Below, piece by piece: positions 42,947 to 52,300 of a stretch of DNA of 56,420 nucleotides. The notes under the pieces are model-generated. The model ran no database searches. It was not told the origin of the DNA and saw nothing but the letters and a program-made list of their open reading frames with translations. The stretch comes from JBBRBB01 sp038206235 (GTDB taxonomy: Bacteria; Bacteroidota; Bacteroidia; Chitinophagales; Chitinophagaceae): the NCBI GenBank assembly GCA_038206235.1, contig JBBRBB010000026.1, positions 1 to 56,420 of the forward strand, written 5' to 3'. Position numbers and translations under genes: made by a program. Numbering within the stretch: the stretch's first letter is position 1; each line of letters starts with the position of its first letter.

Positions 42947-44049
42947 GCCAGCCTTATTTTAAATTTCTTAATGCTCAACATCAAAAGAAAAATCATCATG
43001 CCTGTTAATACCAAAGTTTCTTTCCAGATAGCTGAAAAGCCAACTCCTTTTATCATTACCGATTTCACGATTGAATAAAACCATTTTGCTGGAACAGCAT
43101 TCGCAAGCAAACGCAATGGCAATGGCATGTTTTCTATGGGAAACATAAAACCGCTTAGCATTACTGTTGGCAAAAACATTCCCACCAGTGAAATGAACAT
43201 CGCTGTTTGCTGCGAATCAGTTGCGGAAGAAATAAGCAGCCCAAATGAAAGACAGGTAAGAATGAATAAAATGCTTTCTGAAAAAAGTAATAGCAGGCTT
43301 CCATTTACTGGCACTTCAAGAACAAACACACTAAGGAGTAAAATACTCGTAATGTTGATGATTGAAAGAAGCAAATAGGGAACTGCTTTTGCAACTATAA
43401 TTTTCAATGGCTGCACCGGCGATACCAGCAGCACTTCCATTGTGCCTGTCTCTTTTTCTTTTACGATAGTGATTGCTGTCATCATGGTGCATACCAGCAT
43501 TAACACCATCGCCATTACACCTGGCACAAAGTTATAAGCGCCCTTCAATTGCGGGTTATACAGCATTCGCATCTCTGTATTAATCGTGTAAGGAAGCTTG
43601 CGATTTTCTGTAATGCGGTCCTGGTAATCCATAATAATTGCTGTTGCATAATTGGTGAGCGTATTAGCCACATTTGGATCTGATGCATCAGCAATCAATT
43701 GTATTTGTGCTTCATTAAAATGTTCAATATCTGAATTAAAATTTGATGGAAAAACAACAGCCAGTTTTATGAGTCCCTTTTTAAATGCATCTTCTATTTG
43801 CGCATAGCTATGAAAGTTGCCGGTTACATCAAAGTATTGGCTTGCATTTATTTCATGTATGATATTGGTAGTGGCATTATCTTTTGAAAAATCCAGTACA
43901 GCAATCTTTGAATTTTTAACTTCATTCGTAAGAGCAAAACCAAAAATAATTATCTGCACAATGGGCATGCCCAGCAAGATGAGCATAGTACGCTTATCTC
44001 TCAGGATGTGATAAAATTCTTTTTTTATGAATGATAAAAATTGTTTCAT
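42943..44049 (-). CDS. ABC-2 type permease, efflux operon (first)
   Basis: A 368-residue permease with the same layout: TM1 (ILLGMPIVQIIIFGFALTN), periplasmic loop (residues 45-165) with LIADASDPNVANTLTNYAT, then helices from VPGVMAMVLMLVCTMM and the coupling motif TIVKEKETGTMEVLLVSP. YbhS/YhhJ-like. It begins 7 bp after the ATPase stop and overlaps the next permease by 4 bp. The periplasmic loop probably contacts the HlyD partner encoded upstream. Confidence 0.92.
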   Translation of the reverse strand: MKQFLSFIKKEFYHILRDKRTMLILLGMPIVQIIIFGFALTNEVKNSKIAVLDFSKDNATTNIIHEINASQYFDVTGNFHSYAQIEDAFKKGLIKLAVVFPSNFNSDIEHFNEAQIQLIADASDPNVANTLTNYATAIIMDYQDRITENRKLPYTINTEMRMLYNPQLKGAYNFVPGVMAMVLMLVCTMMTAITIVKEKETGTMEVLLVSPVQPLKIIVAKAVPYLLLSIINITSILLLSVFVLEVPVNGSLLLLFSESILFILTCLSFGLLISSATDSQQTAMFISLVGMFLPTVMLSGFMFPIENMPLPLRLLANAVPAKWFYSIVKSVMIKGVGFSAIWKETLVLTGMMIFLLMLSIKKFKIRLA

Positions 44050-44056
44050 AAAATTA

Positions 44057-44800
44057 CTACTCTCCTCTTGTTGCTTTCCTTGCCAGCTTCAAAAAAACTT
44101 CATCCATATTTGCTGCACCAAATTGTTTTTTTAGATTAGAAGGCGTGTCCAGTGCATCAATTCTTCCATCTACCATTATAGAAACACGATTACAATATTC
44201 TGCCTCATCCATATAATGCGTGGTTACAAAAACAGTGATGTCCGATGCTGCTGCCTGGTAAATCATGTTCCAGAACTCACGGCGTGTAACAGGGTCTACT
44301 CCGCCAGTAGGTTCATCTAAAAAAACAATTTCGGGTTCATGAAAAATCGCAACGGAAAAAGCCAGCTTCTGTTTCCATCCCAAAGGCAATGAACCCACAA
44401 GCTTATCAGCTTCTGCTTCTAAATGCAATTGCTTTAATAATGATTCTGTTTTTTCTTTTATGAATGAATTGCTTTTGCCATAAATGCCTGCATAAAAGCG
44501 AATGTTTTCTTTGATAGTTAAGTCTTCATACAAAGAAAATTTCTGACTCATGTAACCGATGTTGCGTTTTATGTGCTCCGTTTTTTTATATACATCAAAC
44601 CCTGCTACAGTTGCTTTGCCAGATGTGGGAAGTGATAACCCGCAAAACATGCGCATGGCTGTTGTTTTGCCTGCACCATTAGCGCCAAGAAAACCAAATA
44701 TCTCTCCCTTCTTCACTTCAAATGAAATTGAATCTACGGCTGTAAAATCGCTAAATTTTTTTGTCAGTTTCACAGACTCTATTGCTTTATCGTTATTCAT
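44057..44800 (-). CDS. ABC transporter ATPase (degenerate signature), efflux operon
   Basis: A 247-residue ATPase: Walker A GANGAGKTT (36-44), Q-loop MSQKFSLYEDLT, Walker B EIVFLDEPTGGVDP, and H-loop VTTHYMDE. The signature LSGGQ is replaced by LPLGWKQ, exactly as in the second half of YbhF-type double ATPases. Together with the next gene it corresponds to a split YbhF. It probably forms an asymmetric dimer with one weak ATP site. Confidence 0.93.
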   Translation of the reverse strand: MNNDKAIESVKLTKKFSDFTAVDSISFEVKKGEIFGFLGANGAGKTTAMRMFCGLSLPTSGKATVAGFDVYKKTEHIKRNIGYMSQKFSLYEDLTIKENIRFYAGIYGKSNSFIKEKTESLLKQLHLEAEADKLVGSLPLGWKQKLAFSVAIFHEPEIVFLDEPTGGVDPVTRREFWNMIYQAAASDITVFVTTHYMDEAEYCNRVSIMVDGRIDALDTPSNLKKQFGAANMDEVFLKLARKATRGE

Positions 44801-44809
44801 TTTACACGA

Positions 44810-45724
44810 TTAGTTTTTGTACTTCATCAGTTGAATAAAACAGTCTTCAATATTGGGTTTAACTAACAAAACATCTGCTCCTTTTTTCTGCAATTGCTGT
44901 GTAACATCTTTTTTCGCGTTCTCATTTTTTAATACTATGTGATGATATTCACCAAAAGGATATGCATCTTCCACGTTTTCCAATTGTTTCAATTCATTTA
45001 GCAGTTGCAGCATATCATTGCGTTTTGCGGCAAGAAGCGGATTTTTAAATTCATCAATAATTCCTGCCGGAGTATTGATTGATAACAGTCTGCCATTTTG
45101 CATCAGCGCTACCCTGTCACACAAACCGGCCTCATCCATATAAGGAGTTGAAACAAGAATAGTAATTCCCTGCCTCTTCAATTTTTTTAGCATCTCCCAA
45201 AATTCTTTCCTGGAAACTGCATCTACTCCCGTTGTTGGCTCATCAAGAAATAATACGGATGGGCGATGTATCAGTGCGCAGCTTAACGCCAGCTTTTGTT
45301 TCATGCCGCCTGAGAGCTTTCCTGCTTTGCGGTTTTTGAAAGGCTCAATTTGCGAATAAATTTCTTTTATCAATTCATAATTTTCTTTGATTGATGTATT
45401 GAAAATGGTAGCAAAGAATTCAAGATTTTCTTCTACACTCAAATCCTGGTAAAGCGAAAAGCGACCGGGCATATACCCTACCCTTTTGCGAATAGCTTTG
45501 TAATCTTTTACTACATCCAATCCGTCTACAGTGGCGTTGCCCTCATCAGGAAGCAGCAATGTTGTGAGAATACGAAAGAGCGAAGTTTTGCCGGCGCCAT
45601 CAGGACCAATGATGCCAAAGAGTTCGCCTTTTTGCACATCGAATGAAATTCCATGCAATGCTGTAACAATATCCTTTTTTGTTCCGTATTTCTTTACCAA
45701 ATTATTTGCCGTAATCGCCTGCAT
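44810..45724 (-). CDS. ABC transporter ATPase (canonical signature), efflux operon
   Basis: A 304-residue ATPase: Walker A GPDGAGKTS, canonical LSGGMKQ, Walker B VLFLDEPTTGVDA, and STPYMDEA at the H-loop, where the usual His is Pro-Tyr. A C-terminal extension of about 75 residues (from LAAKRNDMLQLL) is absent in its partner and may contact the permease or HlyD. The missing switch His and the partner's altered signature are complementary defects, suggesting that only one of two composite ATP sites works. Confidence 0.93.
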   Translation of the reverse strand: MQAITANNLVKKYGTKKDIVTALHGISFDVQKGELFGIIGPDGAGKTSLFRILTTLLLPDEGNATVDGLDVVKDYKAIRKRVGYMPGRFSLYQDLSVEENLEFFATIFNTSIKENYELIKEIYSQIEPFKNRKAGKLSGGMKQKLALSCALIHRPSVLFLDEPTTGVDAVSRKEFWEMLKKLKRQGITILVSTPYMDEAGLCDRVALMQNGRLLSINTPAGIIDEFKNPLLAAKRNDMLQLLNELKQLENVEDAYPFGEYHHIVLKNENAKKDVTQQLQKKGADVLLVKPNIEDCFIQLMKYKN

Positions 45725-45725
45725 A

Positions 45726-46661
45726 TTATTTCAATTTTACTTCGCCATACATACCCATTTTAAGATAGCCATCATTCTTCACTTTTATTTTCATCGCATA
45801 CACAAGATTGGCACGTTCTTCTTTTGTTTGAATTGTTTTTGGAGTGAACTCGGCCTTATCAGAAATCCATGTGATTGTTCCTTGATATTCTTTATAATTA
45901 TCTTCACCTTTATCAACAAAAACTTTTACCTGCTGCCCGATTTTTATTTCAGGTAACTGGGTTCCTGTGATGTAAGCTCTTAATGTAAGCACAGAAAGGT
46001 CTGCAATCTTATACAGAGCTTTGCCTGCAGAAGTTATTTCGCCTGCCATCGCATATTTTGTAGTAACAGTGCCCTCGATGGGATTAACAATGTTTGCCCT
46101 TTTAATTTGATCACTCAACTGCTCAACCCTGCTTTGCAAAGGTTTGCTTTCACTAAGCACTGTTCTGTTTTGTGTAGAAATATTGCTTCGCTGCACGTTT
46201 ATCTGTTGTTGGGTAACATTGATTTGTTTTGCAGCAACATCAATTTGTGCATTGATATCATCCAACTGCTTGCCTGTGGCCGCATCCTGTTTCAATAAGT
46301 TCTCAATTCGTGTTCTTTCATGCTGAAGATTTGTAAGCTGTGATTGCTGAACGGCAAGCTGGTCTCTCAATAATTTTATCTGCGGCGCCACATCAGAAGT
46401 TTTTTCTTCCAACGCTGTAATCGTTGCCTCCACTTGTTGTTTTTGTAATGATAAATTTTCTGCATCAATAATTCCAACCACTTTATTCTGAGAAATAGTA
46501 TCTCCTTCTTCTACATTCAGTTCTAAAATTTTTCCTGCAAGCTCTGATGATACAATCACTTCATCAGCTTCGAATGTTCCTGATGCATCGAATTCATTTT
46601 TGTTTGAATTGCATGCAACGAGAAACACTACTGTTATAAATAATAAAGATGTTTGTTTCAT
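45726..46661 (-). CDS. HlyD-family periplasmic adaptor lipoprotein
   Basis: A protein of 311 residues from ATG 46661 (MKQTSLLFITVVFLVACNSN), a lipoprotein signal with lipobox VAC; a TTG at 46679 is the rejected alternative. The barrel-sandwich half-motif FEADEVIVSSELAGKILELN and the return AGEITSAGKALYKIADLS flank a coiled-coil hairpin (residues 85-185). YGEVKLK closes. YbhG-like. It spans the periplasm between the permeases and the TolC protein encoded immediately upstream, 7 bp away. Confidence 0.93.
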   Translation of the reverse strand: MKQTSLLFITVVFLVACNSNKNEFDASGTFEADEVIVSSELAGKILELNVEEGDTISQNKVVGIIDAENLSLQKQQVEATITALEEKTSDVAPQIKLLRDQLAVQQSQLTNLQHERTRIENLLKQDAATGKQLDDINAQIDVAAKQINVTQQQINVQRSNISTQNRTVLSESKPLQSRVEQLSDQIKRANIVNPIEGTVTTKYAMAGEITSAGKALYKIADLSVLTLRAYITGTQLPEIKIGQQVKVFVDKGEDNYKEYQGTITWISDKAEFTPKTIQTKEERANLVYAMKIKVKNDGYLKMGMYGEVKLK

Positions 46662-46668
46662 ATTGAAT

Positions 46669-47949
46669 CTATTTTCCAAGAATTGTTTGATAATTGATTT
46701 GTGCCTGTAATAATTGTAATTGGTGGGTGATTAATGTTTGCCGTGCCTGGTCCTCTGCATTCACCTCACGCAAATAATCGCTGGCAGTGATTACGCCATT
46801 TTCCAATTGTGCGTTAGCTGCTTCCTTAATGCTTTTTCTTAATTCAATAATTGTGCTGTCTGAAGTAATTAGTTGTTTCCATTTTTCTATTTCGGACTGC
46901 TGTTGCTCTATTTCTGTATTCGTGTTTAAAATAAAAGTTTCTTTTTGCAAATCAATGCTGCTGCGGTTTATATCTGCTATTTGCTTTTCTCCCTTGCTTG
47001 TATAAAGACTGCCGAATGACCAGTTAAAACGAACACCGGCTATGTAATAAGGATCGAATTCATTTTTCAAGAAATTAAGTCCCGGTCTTCCATAACCTCC
47101 CTGTACAAATGCAGAAAATTTTGGATGATTTCTTGCATCTATTAAATTCGTTTGCTGCTCAGCAAGCAATGACTGCTTTTCATATAAATTAATTTCTGGT
47201 CTTGTAATTTCTTTTGTTTTTAAAGAAACAACAGCGGGTGTAATGAGAAAAATATTTTCAGCCAATGACTGGTTAAGAAATAAACCAAGTGTTTCAATTA
47301 ATCCTTTGCGGCTTGCCTGTAATTCTATAAGCCTCTCATCGTTTTTCAGCATTTCAGCTTTTAAAACATTTAGATTTGATTTAAATGCAGTGCCGTTTTG
47401 CACCTGCGCCTCTACCCGTTTGATGCCTGTTTCAATATCCTGCTTTGTTATTGCAACCTGCTTTATTTGTTCATCCAGCAAAAGCACACTGAGATAAATT
47501 TGATTGATGCGTTCTTTCAGCCTGTACAATTCAATTTCAAGTTGCTGCTCTTCAACCATTGAATTGAGTTGTTGCAAATGCTGTTGCTCCTTTATCACAC
47601 CGCCGTCATAAATTACCTGGTTTACGTCGGCAACAATTTTGTATTGGTCTTTGCTTAGAGGTTCCACTTTAAATCCGGGTATAGGTGAATTGATTTCGGT
47701 AACTGCAGACTGGTAAGATGCTTGCCCGCTAAGAGTTAGCTGTGGCAAATAACCTTTGCTTAAATTTTCAATAGTAATGTTTCCTGTTTGTTTTATCAGA
47801 TCTCTTTGCTTTACAAGAGGATAGTTTTGCCTTGCTAAATCATTTGCCTGTTGCAGCGTAAGTGTTTGTGCAAGCAGTGAAAGCGGGCAAAATATAAATA
47901 AGAACCACAATTGTTTGTAGGTAAGTTTGGCTTTTATTGATTTATACAT
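46669..47949 (-). CDS. TolC-family outer-membrane efflux protein
   Basis: A 426-residue protein with signal (ending SLLAQ after FIFCPLSL). Two TolC repeats: TLTLQQANDLARQNYPLVKQ at the start and the long alpha hairpins, including QQQSEIEKWKQLITSDSTII and GVITASDYLREVNAEDQAR (the G-x-x-x-x-x-D-Y-L pattern) near 375. It forms the outer-membrane channel of the tripartite pump. First structural gene of the operon, 7 bp after the TetR stop. Confidence 0.93.
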   Translation of the reverse strand: MYKSIKAKLTYKQLWFLFIFCPLSLLAQTLTLQQANDLARQNYPLVKQRDLIKQTGNITIENLSKGYLPQLTLSGQASYQSAVTEINSPIPGFKVEPLSKDQYKIVADVNQVIYDGGVIKEQQHLQQLNSMVEEQQLEIELYRLKERINQIYLSVLLLDEQIKQVAITKQDIETGIKRVEAQVQNGTAFKSNLNVLKAEMLKNDERLIELQASRKGLIETLGLFLNQSLAENIFLITPAVVSLKTKEITRPEINLYEKQSLLAEQQTNLIDARNHPKFSAFVQGGYGRPGLNFLKNEFDPYYIAGVRFNWSFGSLYTSKGEKQIADINRSSIDLQKETFILNTNTEIEQQQSEIEKWKQLITSDSTIIELRKSIKEAANAQLENGVITASDYLREVNAEDQARQTLITHQLQLLQAQINYQTILGK

Positions 47950-47956
47950 ACAACAG

Positions 47957-48571
47957 TTATTTCTTTATAGAATCAATAATAAATTTAGGTACTTCTTTTT
48001 TTCTTTCTTCCATCAGCAATTTAAACTGCGTGTCTGAAACGCCTGCAACCATTTGCAGCATGGGCTTGGCGACAAAGGGAAATATACACAGCGACATCAT
48101 GTTCATAATAAGATGAAGCGGATGAACAGGTTTTATATTTCCTTTTTTTGTTTCCATTTTTATCTGCGCAATCAGTTTCTCTATCTTTGGTTTTTTACCA
48201 CCCCATATTTTTTTAATGAAATGCGAGGGCTGCTTATTCACTTCATTTAATACAAATAGAGGCATAAAAGGGTTTTCAATAATTTTATCAATATATGCTC
48301 CACAAAACGTTTCAATCTTTTCAAACAGTGATAAGTCCGACTCAAAAATTTCGTTGATTCGGGGAATAAAACGCTGAGAGAGTTCTCTGAAAATCATTTC
48401 AAAAAGTTTGTCCTTGCTTCTGAAATAATAATGCAGCAGCGCTTTGTTAATGCCGGCCTCATCAGCAATATCCTGCATTCTTGCACCTGCAAGCCCTTTT
48501 GCGAGGAAAACATTTCTTGCAGCACAAACAATTTTATCTTGTGCAGAGCTTTCAATCTTTCGTTTAACCAT
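47957..48571 (-). CDS. TetR-family regulator of the efflux operon
   Basis: A protein of 204 residues from ATG 48571 (MVKRKIESS). The HTH is AGARMQDIADEAGINKALLHYYFRSKDKLFEMIF. The ligand domain is about 150 residues with no recognisable specificity. An upstream in-frame start at 48595 would translate the operator, so it is rejected. A perfect TTAACCA/TGGTTAA site lies 6 bp upstream of the ATG (48577), fitting autorepression of the whole operon. Confidence 0.92.
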   Translation of the reverse strand: MVKRKIESSAQDKIVCAARNVFLAKGLAGARMQDIADEAGINKALLHYYFRSKDKLFEMIFRELSQRFIPRINEIFESDLSLFEKIETFCGAYIDKIIENPFMPLFVLNEVNKQPSHFIKKIWGGKKPKIEKLIAQIKMETKKGNIKPVHPLHLIMNMMSLCIFPFVAKPMLQMVAGVSDTQFKLLMEERKKEVPKFIIDSIKK

Positions 48572-48576
48572 ACGAT

Positions 48577-48592
48577 TTAACCAAATGGTTAA
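48577..48592. promoter_or_regulatory. Palindromic operator, probable TetR autoregulation site
   Basis: TTAACCAAATGGTTAA: 7-bp arms around AA, immediately upstream of the TetR ATG. A further TTTAACCAT half-site overlaps the start (48563-48571). Size and position are typical for TetR operators. Confidence 0.75.
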
Positions 48593-48640
48593 CAAAAATA
48601 ATACGAGGCTTTAAATTAAAAAAATAAATTTTCTTCAATC

Positions 48641-49139
48641 AATTAAGTAATAAGGTTTAGAGAAATTGGGGCTTACGTTTTCTACTAAGTATCCAGACAG
48701 GCGCCCCTGAGTTTTGAGAATAATAACTTTGAGTTCACAAATAGTAAGAAGGGCTTTGCGCAACTATTTGATATTCTTCAGCTAAAAAACCTTAGTAGAA
48801 TAATTGACCCCCAAACTATCAACCTTATTATCGTATTTAGGCAATCATAAGATAATAAGGTTAAATGACAGAGAGCACTGCGTTTTACTAAGGTTTAAAA
48901 ACAGCGTAATCAAACTTCTCACTGGAGTTATATAGAAGGTTACTAAGGTTGTAAGGTTGCTTAATAGATTAACCTTAATAGAAAAAAATGAGAAGCAATT
49001 TACTGAGCAGGATTTTTAGCAGCAACCTGCAGTTTGTTTGCAGAAGCATTCATCTTTTATTAAGTTGGGACGCTATAAATTTAATTGCATAAAAAAAGAA
49101 AGCACCAAGATAAGTTCATGAATCGTTAACCGAAATTAA
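48641..49139. other. Structured non-coding region upstream of the efflux operon
   Basis: About 500 bp with no credible open frame but many related AAGGTT words: nested inverted repeats at 48787-48896, a second hairpin TAAGGTT (48952) / AACCTTA (48971), CTTCTCA (48915) / TGAGAAG (48989), and CTGCA/TGCAG (49027/49038). Density of stems is far above other gaps in the window. Candidates are a non-coding RNA or the relic of a mobile element. Confidence 0.5.
48787..48896. repeat. Nested perfect inverted repeats
   Basis: Outer arms AAACCTTAGTA (48787-48797) and TACTAAGGTTT (48886-48896). Inner arms AACCTTATTATC (48821-48832) and GATAATAAGGTT (48851-48862), loop 18 bases. Both arm pairs match perfectly and share AACCTTA. 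Confidence 0.85.
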
Positions 49140-49331
49140 TTATTCATTTTCAAAACCTAATGCCTTCTTTGAGAATGCATTTATCTGTTTAAGAATATTT
49201 GCAAACTTGTAATGTAAAGATATTTTGGGGTGATACAGCCACCAAATTTTTTGCGTCTTTGATACCCACCAGTTTTTCACTTGCTTATTAACACCAAGCT
49301 GTTTCTTTTCAACAATAATTTCTGGTTTTCC
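49140..49331 (-). other. Open frame continuing after the stop of the gingipain-like gene
   Basis: After the TAG at 49332-49334 the same frame stays open for 63 codons to a TAA at 49140, with a Lys/Trp-rich sequence (KNWWVSKTQKIWWLYHP) not expected by chance in AT-rich DNA. There is no ATG; a GTG could start a 46-residue peptide. It may be a remnant of another gene. Confidence 0.3.
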
Positions 49332-52300
49332 CTACTGATTGCTTTCCTTTTCCACTTTAAATATTTCTTTCCCGTTGGCATTGCTTATTTCAATCAGGTA
49401 AATTCCTTGCATTAAATTATGAAGCAGTAAAGTTGTAGTGTTTAAGAAATCTTTTTGCAAAAGCATTTTCCCTTCAGCCGAAAATAATCTCACTGTGCTT
49501 TTAAGAGTCCTTGAGTTTGCGTTTATGTGCAATTCACGGGTGAATGGATTAGGATAAACACTTGTTGTATGTGCTTGCATTTTCGCTGGTAGTGTCTTTG
49601 CCGCTATCTCAGGTGCTAATCCGCTTCTGTCAATATACAAATCTTTATAAAGCCTATTGTTGAAATTGTATTGCTCCGGCTGATCATTATTTGGGTTTAC
49701 TTCAATAAATAAATTATACAATCCTTCGGGCAGCGCTTTCACATTTACAAGGAATGAAACATGCACTGTATCTCCGGCCGGTAAAGCTCTTGTACGAGGC
49801 AGATAATAATTGTGTGCAATACCATTACTATCATACAAAATAAATTTCAGCTTCAATTTTTTGAAATTGCTTGTGCTGATGTTTTTAAAAACAACATAAC
49901 CCTGCAGTGTATCAAACATTATATTCTCTGCATGATTAAAGCTTATTGTATCAGGAATATTTATTCCAAGATTGGGTGCTATGGCGCCTTCGGGTGCTTG
50001 CGTGCATTCCACTAACCAATCTTTTAACTGATAAGGAATTGCTGTACTTGTGTCACTGGTTTTCATCTTCAACTGAATGTAAGGATAGAGGCTTGCATTA
50101 ATCGCCGATATATTTTGTATGCTGTCTAATTTATCGAGATGATAAAAAATGGAGTCCGCTCCATTCTTATCAATGGCTATCACATCAAGCCCGGCAGTGT
50201 TATTATTGTTGATATCATATCCCTTCCATTGCACATTATTCCAATTTTTTCCGGGTCCGAATTTTGGCGAAGTAACATAAGCCACTGTATCTTTTGTTGT
50301 GATATTTTGTGATAACGTAATTCTATCATACAATCCTTCGCTAAGCTTAGATACAGGAGAAAAATTGGCTGAATCATTTTTCCTGTAAACAAAAACAAAA
50401 GTTCTTGGGTAAGTGAAAGAGTCTATCAGCAACCCCTGGTCTTTAAAACGATGATAAAGAGAATTGTTATGTCCATACAAAGCTGTATCAGCAGCCCATA
50501 CTGTAGGCGCCCAGTCTGTATTTCCCAAATCATAAATCTTTCTTACAACGAGGTAATATCCATTGGGCACATAGTTGTCAAGAAAATCCATTGCATTTTT
50601 TCTGGATGCTGCAGTCTGTGTGCTATACTCAAAATTATTTTCAGTTAGAGGCTTACATGGGCTTGCTGCACCAAAAGGATTGGTTGTATTTGTCAGCGCT
50701 TTAAAAGTTATAGAATCAAAAACATTAAATACAATTGAACTTCCTACACAGGCGCTCTCACCAACATAAGTGCCATTAACCGCAACACTGAATTGTGCAT
50801 CTTCTACTCCGCTGGTAGGATAAATTGACTGCTGCACAAAAAGATTCGTGAGCTTATCTGAAAACTCATATTGTCTCGTGCCTGAATCAAGATTAATTTG
50901 CTTTAAATCTGATTCGGTGTGCTGATAAAAATGCTGTTGTTCAAAACCGCTGTTCCCTCCTTTCTTATGAATAAAAGAAAACACATTCCAGTGCGGATTA
51001 ACTTCGGAAGCTGCAATGCGCCAGTAATATACACGCTCTGGCGGTGGCACAGGAAATTGCGGAGACTCAATTAAACCTCCAACCGAAGTTCTATGAAGCC
51101 TCTTTTTCAGGGGCGAATTAAACAGTGCCGTGGTATCTGTTTCAAAAATATATTTTTGTTTCTCCGCAAGCGGATAAGCTGTTGAAGCAACAAAATTTAT
51201 TTTATTGTCTGTAACAATTGAATAGTTATATGGATAAATGGGTTGTATATCTTTAGACGAAATGACAACCTTAACTGATGCATCGTTATTATTTTCATCA
51301 AGCTCTGCTATCTTATTATTATTATCAATATGTGCTCTATATGTAATAGTTCCGGTATCCCGGTTTGGAATAAGGGGCAATTTTATTTCCACAGAATCCA
51401 GTGCAGTTATATAAGGCAATTCTTTCTTGAATACAACTTCACCTTCCCGTAATAAAACAAAATGCACAGAATCACTCACTGCCTTGCCAAGATTATAAAT
51501 ATGCACTTTAATGGTAAATGAATCATCTGCTGCAGAAATAAAATCTGGCTTTACGGTTATATAATTCGTCTGGACTGCATAGTCTGGCAGGCTAAAGCTA
51601 TTTGTATGTAAAGCGGGGTCGCCATGCAGTGTATATTGCTGCGCATGCATTTTTCCATAGAAATCAGTAGCCCCTGTAAGATTTAAACCATTTGTAAGAG
51701 CCTGCTTTATAACATTTCCCAGCGCTCTGTTGTAAGCAGTTAAGGAAATAGATTTATACACTTCGTTTGTAAAAATGTCAAGATAATTAACGATGCCGAA
51801 GCTGCTTGTAGATAAATACGCAATGCTTCCTTTTTGCGGAGCCAATACAAATTTTTCTGAAAGAGTTGAAATATGTGTTTGACGTGTAATTTCATAATCA
51901 AAAATATTTCCTGCCAAACATCCGTTCACAATAAAAAATGGATACTTGCCATAATTTTGATAGTTGTTGGGGTCATCCAGACTAAAGTCTATGTTCGATG
52001 AAGAAGAGTGACCAAAATATTGAACAATCCCGCTACCCTGATTATAAATATTTGTAAAATCAACAACGGCTTTTCCATATCCCGCAGGGTCAGCAGATTT
52101 ACTAAAGGTGGTAACATTTCCTCCATAAAACGTATCACTAATAATATTACTGTACTTCTGCATATCGCTATCTAATATAACACCCAACACCGCGTCATTG
52201 GCTCCTGTTAAATGCAATACATTTTTCATCCATCCTTTATTTTCTATACTATCATTGATATTGTTTTGCGCCGCTTCATACTGCTTTACCTTTTGCAAAT

